From the NCBI GenBank assembly GCA_937929915.1, contig CALFUN010000017.1, forward strand, positions 124,001-188,000: a DNA stretch of 64,000 nucleotides, in the 5' to 3' direction. Source of the stretch: an uncultured Caulobacterales bacterium. Lineage in GTDB: Bacteria > Pseudomonadota > Alphaproteobacteria > Caulobacterales > Maricaulaceae. Below, piece after piece: positions 1 to 8,111 of this stretch. The first letter of the stretch is position 1. Each line of letters starts with the position of its first letter. Made by a program: the position numbers and the translations under genes. Below the pieces are notes generated by a model. The model had not been told where the DNA came from. It saw only the letters and a list, made by a program, of their open reading frames with translations, and did not search any database.

Positions 1-1106
1 TCTGTTGCCGTAACAGCTTCCGATGTACGCGTATAACGGCCCATATCAATCGTATGTTTTAATAAGCCCTGTCCCAAAGGCGCAAATGTCGCCGCCAATG
101 TTGTTTCCGCCAGACCGTAACTTGGCGTAAATGCGCCTTGAGAGAAGCCCATTGTGCCAAATAACTCTTGAAACTCCGTCAAAGGCTCTGGACGCACCAT
201 ATCACCACCAATACCGGCCGCCCGCCAGCTTGAGAGATCAAGCTCGCGGTCCTCGCGCCAGCGGCGCACACATAGCTCATATCCAAATGTCGGTGAATAA
301 GACAAAGTCCCTTTATGATCGGAAATCAGTTGCAACCAAGAAATCGGACGACGCGTGAAATCTTGGGGATCGATATAATCAACACTAAGCTGGCACATGA
401 GCGGTGTGAGCATAAAGCCAATCAGGCCCATATCGTGATAGAGCGGCAACCAGCTTGTCGCGCGGTCACTTTCAACTACTTTTAGGCCATGCTTGGAAAT
501 ACCATGGCAATTTGCGGATACAGAAGCTTGTGTACCGATAATGCCTTTGGGCGAACTTGAGCTACCTGATGAATATTGAATATAGCACAGATCATCTGCG
601 CCAAATGGGCGAATCGATGACCCCATTGGCAAATTATCCAGCTCATCAAATGTCATGACGGGAATCGCTTGATCGTTTAGCGCAGAACTCATAATCGGTT
701 CCATTGTCGCTGGGCAAAATAGCGCGTGGAAATCTCCCGTATCGGCCATACGCTGTAATTGGCGCTCATATGATCCGCGCCCGCCAAGCGTTACAGGCAG
801 CGGCAACGGCGCAGGTACAAGCCCCGCATATTGGCAGGCAAAAAATACAATAGCAAAATCAGGTGTAGAGACAGCCGCAAGGCCTATACGGGCGTTTTTA
901 GGAGCAAATTTGACCAAACGCTTGGCTAAAACCAACGCCTTTTCACGCAAATCTTTATAGGTCAGAACCGTTTTAAGCTCGGCCTTGCCTGTAAAATAAT
1001 TCAGACCTGTTTCACACGTCGCAGCGTAATCTAAGGCATCACATAAGGTTGGAAAATCGCCATATCGAATAGCTTTGCCGCGCGCAATAGGTGTTGGCTC
1101 GATCAT
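1..1106 (-). CDS. Fatty-acyl-AMP ligase (FAAL)-like protein, partial (3' end off window)
   Basis: This adenylate-forming enzyme probably activates a fatty or aryl acid as an acyl-adenylate. About 368 residues are visible, and the C-terminus lies beyond base 1. The A3 phosphate loop YSSGSSSSPKG sits near residue 180. It is followed by SWLPLYHDMGLIG and SYSPTFGYELCVRR, signatures that in this superfamily mark FAAL rather than ordinary acyl-CoA synthetases. The ATG at 1106 is preceded by an AGGATG ribosome binding site about 7 nt upstream. Family knowledge: FAALs usually hand the acyl-AMP to an acyl carrier protein or a polyketide/NRPS module. No such partner is visible because the gene's downstream side is outside the window. 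An acyl-CoA ligase remains possible until the FAAL-specific insertion is checked. The 207 bp upstream (1107-1313) shows no gene. Confidence 0.8.
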   Translation of the reverse strand, partial: MIEPTPIARGKAIRYGDFPTLCDALDYAATCETGLNYFTGKAELKTVLTYKDLREKALVLAKRLVKFAPKNARIGLAAVSTPDFAIVFFACQYAGLVPAPLPLPVTLGGRGSYERQLQRMADTGDFHALFCPATMEPIMSSALNDQAIPVMTFDELDNLPMGSSIRPFGADDLCYIQYSSGSSSSPKGIIGTQASVSANCHGISKHGLKVVESDRATSWLPLYHDMGLIGFMLTPLMCQLSVDYIDPQDFTRRPISWLQLISDHKGTLSYSPTFGYELCVRRWREDRELDLSSWRAAGIGGDMVRPEPLTEFQELFGTMGFSQGAFTPSYGLAETTLAATFAPLGQGLLKHTIDMGRYTRTSEAVTAT

Positions 1107-1313
1107 TTTTACATCCTATTTGAACGAGCGTGGGGCGCTCTGTCACAAACTGTTAACTATAAAAGGTTCCCAATTCGTAAATTATCACCTAGCATAAAAT
1201 TTACAGAGGCCATTTCACGCTATGTAACACTTTGTAACAAATTACGGTTTTATAATTAGAGGGCTTCCTATAATTTCCAAACATAAAGTCAAGAGTTTCG
1301 CCCGAATAAGGGC

Positions 1314-2354
1314 TTAAACGGATAGGCGTTCACGAGCCATTTCATCGGCCACTTCACTTGTTGCTCTGTGCGATAGCTCAGCCCTGCGGAAAATCTCTGC
1401 CAATGTATCTTCTAATTCATCAAGCTTACGCCCAACCCAAGCTCGGTCATATTTACCGCTAACTTCAGAGGCGACATTGATAATTCCGCCGCCATTAATC
1501 ACATAATCAGGGCAATATAACATGCCGCGTTCACATAATGCTTGGCCCATATCTGCTGTTGCGAGTTGATTATTTGCAGCTCCGCCAATAATTTTCGCCT
1601 TTATTTGCGGTAAAGAGCGCGCGTTAATGGCGCCGCCAAGAGCGCAAGGCGCATAAATATCGACATCTTGTTGGTGAATATCATCCGTCGACACAATGCT
1701 AGCCCCCAGTTCAGCCTCGGCACGTTTTAGCACATCTGCATTAATATCAGCGACATAAAGCTTCGCACCAGCGCCCGATAAATACCGACATAAACCGTAG
1801 CCAACATGACCAAGACCCTGCACTGCGACCCTCATACCTTTGACATCCTTTTCGCCAAATTTATGTTTCACAGCCACATTTATGCCCCGAAACACACCTT
1901 CGGCGGTCACAGGTGATGGGTCACCAGATGCGGACGCGCCTTCATCTAAGCCTGCAACATAGTCTGTTTGCGTTTTGATGACAGCCATATCGGCCGGCGA
2001 GACACCAACATCTTCGGCGGTAATATATTGTCCCGCAGCCTTTTCAACCGCGCGGCCATAGCTCTCAAATAACGTCTTGCGGTCAAAATCGCCACGTGGC
2101 TTCATGATAACGGCTTTCCCGCCGCCAAGTGACAATCCCGCCATTGCATTTTTATAGCTCATGCCTTTGGACAGGCGCAGCGCATCGGTTAAAGCTTCTG
2201 CATCGCTATCATATTGCCAGAAACGCGTACCGCCGCAAGCGGGCCCGCGATTGGTATTATGCACAGCTATAATTGCCTTTAGGCCAGTTTTATCATCGCA
2301 AAAGGCATAAATCCCTTCGTGATTATCGAAATCAGGGTGTGAAAATATAGTCAT
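1314..2354 (-). CDS. ldh: Leucine dehydrogenase (Glu/Leu/Phe/Val dehydrogenase family)
   Basis: This cytoplasmic NAD-dependent enzyme oxidatively deaminates leucine and other branched-chain amino acids to 2-oxoacids. The protein has 346 residues, normal for LeuDH. The N-terminal catalytic domain shows GGTRFW and the K-containing GLSLGGGKAVI (about residue 75-80). A Rossmann domain follows with VQGLGHVGYGL near residue 180. The C-terminal motif INGGGIINVASE is typical of the family. It stands alone between the FAAL gene and the cobT-like gene, each with its own gap. In context it could feed 4-methyl-2-oxopentanoate to the 2-oxoacid dehydrogenase at 45560-48903 and the leucine cluster at 53607-63265. 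PheDH or ValDH activity cannot be excluded from sequence alone. Confidence 0.9.
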   Translation of the reverse strand: MTIFSHPDFDNHEGIYAFCDDKTGLKAIIAVHNTNRGPACGGTRFWQYDSDAEALTDALRLSKGMSYKNAMAGLSLGGGKAVIMKPRGDFDRKTLFESYGRAVEKAAGQYITAEDVGVSPADMAVIKTQTDYVAGLDEGASASGDPSPVTAEGVFRGINVAVKHKFGEKDVKGMRVAVQGLGHVGYGLCRYLSGAGAKLYVADINADVLKRAEAELGASIVSTDDIHQQDVDIYAPCALGGAINARSLPQIKAKIIGGAANNQLATADMGQALCERGMLYCPDYVINGGGIINVASEVSGKYDRAWVGRKLDELEDTLAEIFRRAELSHRATSEVADEMARERLSV

Positions 2355-2406
2355 GCGGCCTAGTAACTAAAGGATTAAGGCAAATCCTACCTAATAATTA
2401 GAATAT

Positions 2407-3387
2407 TTAGTCATTTTCTAATGTTGATAATCCACCAGATGCAGCTTTGAGCAAATGCATCGCCAAGGCTCCGCCTGTCCCATCGCCAATATTCAAACCT
2501 AAATCCAGAATTGGTTGCATTTCCAAACGTTCGAGTAAAGCTTGATGCGCTGGTTCTGCACTGACATGGGCCGCAAGGCAATGCGCCACAGCATCAGGAG
2601 CCACTTCATGCAGCACAGCCGCCGCCGCGCAAACAGCATAGCCGTCCAAAATAACGGGAATACGTTGATGCCGCGCCGCGATAATCGCTCCGACAATCCC
2701 AGCTAAGTCGCGCCCGCCAAATAAGCGTAGCACATCGAGCGGGTCTTTGAGCATATCCTTGTGGCCCTGCGCGCATTGCTCAACAGCGTCTATACGTTTT
2801 TTGGCCTGCTCACCCTGCCCGCGCGCCCAGTAATCTGCCGCGCCGCCAAAAAGGCCATGCGCTAACCCCGCAGCGGCAGCCGCGGCCCCAACGCCAGCAC
2901 TGCCGAGGACAATGACATCTGCACCCTCTGCAACGACCTCCATACCAAATGCGATTGCCGCAGCGCAATCCCGTTCAGATAATGATGGCGATTGGGTAAA
3001 GTCAGCCGACGGATATTCAACACCAAGCTCATAAACCTTGAAAGCGGCGCCTGCTTGTGCAGCAATACCTCTAACGGCGGCGGCGCCTTCTGTTAAGCTT
3101 TGAACGCGGTCTTTTGAAATTTGAATAAAGTCGTCACCGAAAAGCGATTTTGCAACACCATGCGTAGCTGCAAAAACCGCGATAAGAGGCCGCTGCAAAC
3201 GCGGCTTATTTGTGCCTTGCCAGCCTGCCATCCAAGCCAAATGCTTATCAAGATGTCCTAGCGGGCGAAGATCACGGCCCAGCACTTGCGCAGATTTTAA
3301 AACGGCCTCTGACATCGCCATATCCGCTTGCGGCATAGTCTCCGTCAGCGCGCGAATATCATCAAATGGATTTCCAGTTTCTGTCAA
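2407..3387 (-). CDS. cobT: CobT-like nicotinate-nucleotide:dimethylbenzimidazole phosphoribosyltransferase
   Basis: In cobalamin assembly CobT makes alpha-ribazole phosphate, the lower-ligand nucleotide. The 326-residue length and the overall layout fit the family: the N-terminal LDKHLAWMAGWQG stretch, FAATHGVAKSLFG, FGGRDLAGIVGA, IPVILDGYAVCAAA and the C-terminal GLNIGDGTGGALAM. Two signature regions depart from the textbook enzyme. The usual G-I-G-N-T-T loop reads GSAGVGAAAAA. The C-terminal Glu-Gly base motif (LGEG) reads IGDG, an Asp for the catalytic Glu known from Salmonella CobT. The protein may be a lineage-specific active variant, use another base, or be a divergent paralogue. Start ATG at 3387. 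No other cobalamin gene is in the window, although a cobalamin-dependent enzyme is predicted at 49559-52801. Confidence 0.75.
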   Translation of the reverse strand: MTETGNPFDDIRALTETMPQADMAMSEAVLKSAQVLGRDLRPLGHLDKHLAWMAGWQGTNKPRLQRPLIAVFAATHGVAKSLFGDDFIQISKDRVQSLTEGAAAVRGIAAQAGAAFKVYELGVEYPSADFTQSPSLSERDCAAAIAFGMEVVAEGADVIVLGSAGVGAAAAAAGLAHGLFGGAADYWARGQGEQAKKRIDAVEQCAQGHKDMLKDPLDVLRLFGGRDLAGIVGAIIAARHQRIPVILDGYAVCAAAAVLHEVAPDAVAHCLAAHVSAEPAHQALLERLEMQPILDLGLNIGDGTGGALAMHLLKAASGGLSTLEND

Positions 3388-3544
3388 TTTTCATCCTGAT
3401 AGCTTTTAAGGCTTGGCGGCAGCGATTCTGACGCGGAATAATGATAGTGTCATTCCATATTTTATTAACCCTCTCAAAGCAAATTTTAGTGACTTTTTTG
3501 ATATTTTAAAGTCTTAACAACCTTATTAATTTATATCTGTGTCT

Positions 3545-4105
3545 ATGAGCCAAAAAATATTTTTAAATGCCGCTATTATTTGCGCCTGCGCTGTTGCCGG
3601 AACTGTTTATTTAACGGATAAATCGAATAATAGTTTACAAGCTCAGGCAGACACGCCGCCTGCGCGCAAGCTTCGCACGATTGACACCTCTAAAACTGTA
3701 GCGCCTGTTCAAACTGGACAACATCGCACATCAGGCTCCACTGTGACTTTGAGAAAAAATCCACAAAATGGGCATTTTTGGACATATGCCCGCGTCAATA
3801 CAGGCCGCATCCATTTTCTTGTCGATACAGGCGCATCTTCTGTTGCGCTTACATTAAATGATGCCAAAAAAATTGGCCTGAAAACCCGTGATTTAAATTA
3901 TAATGTACCTATATCAACGGCAGGCGGCACCAATTATGCAGCTTATGTGAAACTTGAAACTGTTTCCATTGGCGGCATAACCATTCGGGATGTAGACGCG
4001 ATGGTCGTTCCAAAAGGTCTTAACACATCTCTTTTAGGCATGAGCTATCTTGGCGAGCTTCAAAAGGTCGAAGCGACTCGCGATACATTGTTTTTACGGC
4101 TTTAA
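3545..4105 (+). CDS. Retropepsin-like aspartic protease (TIGR02281-type), membrane-anchored
   Basis: This 186-residue protein has an N-terminal signal/anchor (ILFNAAIICACAVAGTVYL-like hydrophobic stretch, about residues 5-22). A low-complexity linker follows, then a single retroviral-type aspartic protease domain in the C-terminal half. The catalytic motif FLVDTGASSVALT contains the Asp, and the flap-like segment and the hydrophobic-hydrophobic-Gly element LLGMSYLGEL follow. One domain implies an active homodimer, as in retropepsins. The domain should be periplasmic. Family members are common in alphaproteobacteria, but their substrate is not established. The start is drawn at ATG 3545. A GTG two codons upstream (3539) is the alternative, and neither has a clear ribosome binding site. 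Its 3' end is convergent with the TauE gene. Confidence 0.75.
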   Translation: MSQKIFLNAAIICACAVAGTVYLTDKSNNSLQAQADTPPARKLRTIDTSKTVAPVQTGQHRTSGSTVTLRKNPQNGHFWTYARVNTGRIHFLVDTGASSVALTLNDAKKIGLKTRDLNYNVPISTAGGTNYAAYVKLETVSIGGITIRDVDAMVVPKGLNTSLLGMSYLGELQKVEATRDTLFLRL

Positions 4106-4129
4106 TTTTAAAGATTTAAACCTTTAAAA
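4106..4129. terminator. AT-rich bidirectional hairpin between convergent genes
   Basis: The arms TTTTAAAG (4106-4113) and CTTTAAAA (4122-4129) are perfectly complementary around an 8-nt loop. They lie between the stop of the protease gene and the stop of the convergent TauE gene. The A/T-rich arms supply a U-tract in both directions, so the element could terminate both genes, but the stem is weak. Confidence 0.35.
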
Positions 4130-4969
4130 TAAGGCCTTACGTGCCATATTCATGGCTACAAATAATAAGCAAATCCCGAAAATCAATTTCAATCGAGACT
4201 GACTAAGACTATGCGCCAATCGCGTACCAAGCGGGATTGTCAAATAGGCGCTCATGGCGATTAAGATAAACCCAAGTCCGTTGACATAACCAAGGGAAAA
4301 AGCTGGCCGCCCCGCAACGCTCCAGCCTGATATGATGAAACCGATTGTGGCTGGCAAAGCTATGGCAAAGCCAAATCCTGAAGCTGTACCAACGGCGCGG
4401 TGTATAGGCATATTGCACATACTCATGAGCGGTACAGTTAACGAGCCGCCGCCAATGCCCATTAAGGCCGATAACACACCCACAGCACCGCCAAAGACAG
4501 GCCGCGCAAGCCCGCCCGGTACATCATCACGTAATTTCCAATCGGGCCGCCCAAATATAAACTGCATAGCGACAACACTCATCACACACGCAAATAACAA
4601 TGTTAAAGCCTGCCCTGACATATGCGGCGCGATCCATAAAGCCGCCAGAAAAGACCCAAGCGCAATCCATAGCGCGTAGCTTTGCCAGAACGGCTTTGGC
4701 CATAATAAACGCCAATCCACAGCGCCGTGCCTATGATGGCTACGGACAGAGCGCAGCGCATTGACAATGATAATGGCCGAAGATGTCGCCACCGCACAAT
4801 GAATCACTACATCATCCGCGACACCTAAAGCTTTGAAAGAGAAAAAAAGAGCTGGCACCATGACAGAACCACCGCCAATCCCGAACAAGCCCGCACTTAG
4901 TCCTGAAAGCGCTCCAACGATCAATAATGTGACGATAAGCGGAAAATATTGCGCGATTAAATCTGCCAT
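4124..4969 (-). CDS. TauE/SafE-family membrane transporter (sulfite/organic anion exporter type)
   Basis: This 281-residue polytopic inner-membrane protein has about eight hydrophobic segments and two copies of the family's glycine-rich repeat: GLFGIGGGSVMVPAL near residue 28 and ALMGIGGGSLTVPLM near residue 165. Members export sulfite, sulfoacetate or other small anions, or import formate-like anions. Nothing here fixes the substrate. The ATG at 4969 lies 3 nt downstream of the dusA stop (4973), so the two genes are probably one transcript with dusA first. No sulfur metabolism genes are adjacent. Confidence 0.85.
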   Translation of the reverse strand: MADLIAQYFPLIVTLLIVGALSGLSAGLFGIGGGSVMVPALFFSFKALGVADDVVIHCAVATSSAIIIVNALRSVRSHHRHGAVDWRLLWPKPFWQSYALWIALGSFLAALWIAPHMSGQALTLLFACVMSVVAMQFIFGRPDWKLRDDVPGGLARPVFGGAVGVLSALMGIGGGSLTVPLMSMCNMPIHRAVGTASGFGFAIALPATIGFIISGWSVAGRPAFSLGYVNGLGFILIAMSAYLTIPLGTRLAHSLSQSRLKLIFGICLLFVAMNMARKALF

Positions 4970-4972
4970 AAT

Positions 4973-5962
4973 TTACGCAGCGGATCTCGCATTTTGCATC
5001 GCTTGATAAGCCGCCGCGATAATCTCAGATGGCGGCGCTTTGCTGATAAGTCCTTCACTTAATGAGCGCCGCCATAAACGCGCCCCGACCTCGCCAGCAA
5101 ATAACCCCATAATATGCCGAATAAGCGCTTTAGTGGTGCGGTCAATATCTTGCTGCGCTTGTGCATAACCTATCAAGTCTTGGATAATATCCTCGCGCAT
5201 AGGCTGAAATGGCGAGGCGCCGTAAAATAATTCATCAACCTGCGTTAATATCCATGGATTGTGATAGGCCGCGCGGCCAAGCATGACGCCATCAAGCTCT
5301 TGCGTTTCGTTTTGCGCGGTTAATAAATCTTTTATCCCGCCATTTAAGACAATTTCCAAGTTCGGATGGTCACGCTTGATCTGCTTGACCAATTCATAAT
5401 TAAGAGGCGGGACATCACGATTTTCTTTTGGCGATAAACCTTTGAGCCACGCCTTACGTGCATGTATGATAAAATGCGTACAGCCCGCCGCCGCAACTTT
5501 ATTGATAAATTCGGGTAAAGTCTCGGTTAGGTTTTGATCGTCAACCCCAAGACGGCACTTCACCGTGACAGCTACATCCACAGCCTGTGCCATAGCGCCA
5601 TAACAGGCTGCCACTAAATCTGGTTCCTCCATAAGGCAGGCACCAAAACGCCCTGATTGCACACGATCCGACGGACAGCCAATATTAATATTGATCTCAT
5701 CATATCCGAAATCTTCGCCAATTTTAGACGCTTGCGCCAATTTGTCAGGGTCAGAACCGCCAATTTGTAACGCCACAGGATGCTCACATTCTGCAAATCC
5801 CAATAAACGCTCACGCGGCCCGTATATGACCGCATCGGCGACAACCATCTCTGTATAAAGCAAAGCATAGCGAGACAAACGCCGATGAAACCAACGGCAA
5901 TGCCGATCCGTCCAATCCATCATGGGTGCAACACTTACTGTAAACTCTTGATTTTGTTTCAT
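4973..5962 (-). CDS. dusA: tRNA-dihydrouridine(20/20a) synthase
   Basis: This FMN enzyme reduces uridine 20/20a in the D-loop of tRNA using NADPH. The 329 residues match DusA. The N-terminal VAPMMDWTDRHCRWFHR is diagnostic of the DusA subfamily. NINIGCPSDRVQSGRFGACLM near residue 93-113 holds the catalytic Cys loop. LNGGI and GVMLGRAAYHNPW (about 210-240) form the FMN phosphate site. Start ATG at 5962. It is the first gene of a two-gene minus-strand unit with the TauE gene. Confidence 0.93.
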   Translation of the reverse strand: MKQNQEFTVSVAPMMDWTDRHCRWFHRRLSRYALLYTEMVVADAVIYGPRERLLGFAECEHPVALQIGGSDPDKLAQASKIGEDFGYDEININIGCPSDRVQSGRFGACLMEEPDLVAACYGAMAQAVDVAVTVKCRLGVDDQNLTETLPEFINKVAAAGCTHFIIHARKAWLKGLSPKENRDVPPLNYELVKQIKRDHPNLEIVLNGGIKDLLTAQNETQELDGVMLGRAAYHNPWILTQVDELFYGASPFQPMREDIIQDLIGYAQAQQDIDRTTKALIRHIMGLFAGEVGARLWRRSLSEGLISKAPPSEIIAAAYQAMQNARSAA

Positions 5963-6063
5963 TTTTTGTTATACTTCAGACAGTTAGAAAGGACGCATAT
6001 ACCCTCAAATTCACTGTAAATCACTCCGATTCTCTGCAGCTCTGCACATAAATTGCGCAGATT

Positions 6064-6219
6064 ATGAGCATTATAGCCAAACCCAATCAAATAGCTAGCA
6101 CAGCTAGATTAGCCGCAGTAATTTTCATAGCTTCCGCGGCTTTTTGTTCAATAGCCCCCACGCTTGACTGTGAATGTCGTCATTACCGCAATCCATGTTC
6201 CGCCAACATCCTCTTTTAA
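6064..6219 (+). CDS. Possible small Cys-containing exported peptide
   Basis: This 51-codon ORF starts with ATG at 6064. It has a polar N-terminus, a hydrophobic core (LAAVIFIASAAFC, about residues 16-28) and a short C-terminal part with three more Cys residues. The shape resembles a secreted peptide or lipoprotein precursor, although Phe just before the first Cys is unusual for a lipobox. No good ribosome binding site is visible and I recognise no family. It could be chance. Confidence 0.2.
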   Translation: MSIIAKPNQIASTARLAAVIFIASAAFCSIAPTLDCECRHYRNPCSANILF

Positions 6220-6295
6220 TATCAGTCCCTTATCTGAACACCATTCATCAACACATATTGGCTATCCATTTAAAAGGATGAAGTCTTTACAAATC

Positions 6296-6305
6296 TAACA
6301 TGTTA
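6296..6305. promoter_or_regulatory. TAACATGTTA palindrome upstream of kdsD
   Basis: This perfect 10-bp palindrome lies 28 nt upstream of the kdsD ATG. It has the same core as the sites in the aromatic locus (21514-21531, 25683-25694, 34906-34915). It lacks the extended A/T arms of the 21.5-kb site. It could be a weaker operator for the same regulator or a coincidence. Confidence 0.3.
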
Positions 6306-6333
6306 TGATTGGCTAGTTTCAAGGGTTTAAACA

Positions 6334-7287
6334 ATGTCAAATTCTCTCAAATACGCTAGAGACGTAATTCATGCTGAAATATCGGGCTTAACTGCGCTTG
6401 CAGATAGCTTGGATGAGAGCTTTATGACGGCCGTTGATTTGATCCTAAAGGCCCAGAATTATCTGATCGTAGTTGGCGTTGGCAAATCTGGGCATATTGG
6501 CCAGAAAATCGCAGCCAGTTTTGCCTCTACGGGCACATATAGTTTCTTCATGCACCCGACAGAGGCCAGTCATGGCGATTTAGGTATGGTGAAAGATGGG
6601 AGCGTTATTCTCGCAATTTCGAACTCTGGCGAAAGCCGCGAACTGCGTGATGTTTTGCAATATGCCCAGCGCAATAATATCGCCGTCATAGGCATAACCA
6701 AAGACCCCTGCTCCACGCTGGCCCAATTTAGCCAGACTATATTGCGCTTACCTGCCACAGCTGAAGCCTGCCCAAATGGGATAGCCCCCACAACATCTAC
6801 GACAAATACATTGGCTCTTGGGGATGCTCTGGTTGTAGCAACAATGATTGCGCGCGGCTTTACTATAGAGGACTTTGGCAAACGTCACCCCGGCGGTAAA
6901 ATCGGTATGAGATTGCAAACCGTCGAAGAATGGTTGGCTATGCACCCTAAAAACACACCATCTATCACTCTTGATACGGCTATAGATGAAGTTGTCACAA
7001 TCATTTCCAAAGGCGGACAAGGCTGCGCGGCTGTGATGAATGGCTCTCAGATGGCGGGTATCATTACAGATGGCGATTTACGTAGAGCGATGGACGAGGA
7101 TTTTCTCAAGAAAACGGCCAAAGACGTTATGACGACATCCCCGTTTACTCTATCTACATCCATGCGCATATCGCATGTCATTGACGCTTTTACAAAAAAA
7201 CGGATCAGCAATGCGTTTATCGTTAAAGATGGCCGTCCGCTTGGCGTTATTGATATGAAAAGCCTTTTAGAGGAAGGCTACCTCTAA
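6334..7287 (+). CDS. kdsD: Arabinose-5-phosphate isomerase (KpsF/GutQ/KdsD family)
   Basis: This enzyme interconverts ribulose-5-phosphate and arabinose-5-phosphate, the first committed step to KDO. The 317 residues match the family. An N-terminal SIS domain carries GVGKSGHIGQKIAASFASTG (about residues 49-68), HPTEASHGDLGMV and the SNSGES sugar-phosphate loop near residue 90. Two CBS domains follow (about 200-317), with GIITDGDLRRAMD and the terminal LGVIDMKSLL. Its TAA overlaps the kdsB ATG by one base (TAATG), so the operon is translationally coupled. It is a capsule- or LPS-type KDO supply gene. KDO-8-phosphate synthase is not in the window. Confidence 0.92.
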   Translation: MSNSLKYARDVIHAEISGLTALADSLDESFMTAVDLILKAQNYLIVVGVGKSGHIGQKIAASFASTGTYSFFMHPTEASHGDLGMVKDGSVILAISNSGESRELRDVLQYAQRNNIAVIGITKDPCSTLAQFSQTILRLPATAEACPNGIAPTTSTTNTLALGDALVVATMIARGFTIEDFGKRHPGGKIGMRLQTVEEWLAMHPKNTPSITLDTAIDEVVTIISKGGQGCAAVMNGSQMAGIITDGDLRRAMDEDFLKKTAKDVMTTSPFTLSTSMRISHVIDAFTKKRISNAFIVKDGRPLGVIDMKSLLEEGYL

Positions 7288-8111
7288 TGCTTATCGTCGT
7301 CCCTGCCCGCTTTGCCTCTACGCGTTTTCCAGCAAAACCCTTAGCTCTTATTAAAGGTATCAGCATGGTACGCAGGACAGCACAAATCGCGCAAATCGCA
7401 GCACATGGCTTGGAGAATTGCGATTATGTTGTCGCAACAGATCACGAAGAGATCGCTACGCATTGCCAAACGCATAATATCCCAGCCATTATGACACCGG
7501 TTGATTTAACATCAGGTAGCGACCGAGCTTTGGCTGCGGCAAAGTTGTTCAAAACCAAGGCAAAAACTATAATCAATTTACAAGGCGATGCACCATTTAC
7601 ACCGCCTGAGCATATTACGTCTATTGCGCGCGCGCTTGCAGCAGGTGCAGATGTGGCCACACCTTATATACGTTTATCATGGGAAGCTTTGGACAGGTTA
7701 CGCCAGAACAAAAACACCACACCTTTTTCGGGGACAACACTCACAATCGACAAAAGCGGGCGGGCGATTTGGTTTTCTAAAAACATTATTCCCGCCATTC
7801 GCAAGGAAGTTATTTTACGCAGCGAAAGCCCTATCTCTCCAATTTGCCGTCATATTGGACTATATGGTTATAGCCGCACAGCTTTAGAGCAATTTGAGGC
7901 ATGGCCTGAAAGCGCTTATGAAGCTCTCGAAGGACTTGAACAATTACGCTTTATTGAAAATGGGCTAACGATAGACTGTGTGGAAGTCTTACCGCCTAAA
8001 ATTGCCAGCTCGGGTATTGACACAGAAGAAGATTTAAGGCGCGCCGAAGACTTGATCGCGCAATATGGCGATCCCTTTATAAAATCTCTACCCCAAAAAG
8101 CGGCCTCATGA
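7287..8111 (+). CDS. kdsB: 3-deoxy-manno-octulosonate cytidylyltransferase (KdsB/KpsU family)
   Basis: This enzyme makes CMP-KDO (or a related CMP-octulosonate) from CTP. The 274 residues begin with the nucleotide-binding PARFASTRFPAKPLA. They continue with VATDHEEIA, TSGSDRALAAA and INLQGDAPF, the metal/CTP site that usually reads VQGDEP. The Glu-to-Ala change in that motif and the GSDR in place of GTDR mark a variant subgroup, so the sugar could be a KDO relative. It is coupled by overlap to kdsD upstream and to the phosphatase downstream (ATGA overlap at 8108-8111). The genetic context strongly supports the octulosonate assignment. Confidence 0.85.
   Translation: MLIVVPARFASTRFPAKPLALIKGISMVRRTAQIAQIAAHGLENCDYVVATDHEEIATHCQTHNIPAIMTPVDLTSGSDRALAAAKLFKTKAKTIINLQGDAPFTPPEHITSIARALAAGADVATPYIRLSWEALDRLRQNKNTTPFSGTTLTIDKSGRAIWFSKNIIPAIRKEVILRSESPISPICRHIGLYGYSRTALEQFEAWPESAYEALEGLEQLRFIENGLTIDCVEVLPPKIASSGIDTEEDLRRAEDLIAQYGDPFIKSLPQKAAS

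Larger units (their letters stand above)
5963..6333. other. 371-bp divergent intergenic region
   Basis: This region separates the dusA promoter side (minus strand) from kdsD (plus strand). It holds no recognised gene. Two things stand out: a 51-codon ORF with a signal-like peptide (6064-6219) and a 10-bp perfect palindrome just upstream of kdsD (6296-6305). Both are listed separately. I see no tRNA, terminator or repeat otherwise. Confidence 0.6.
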
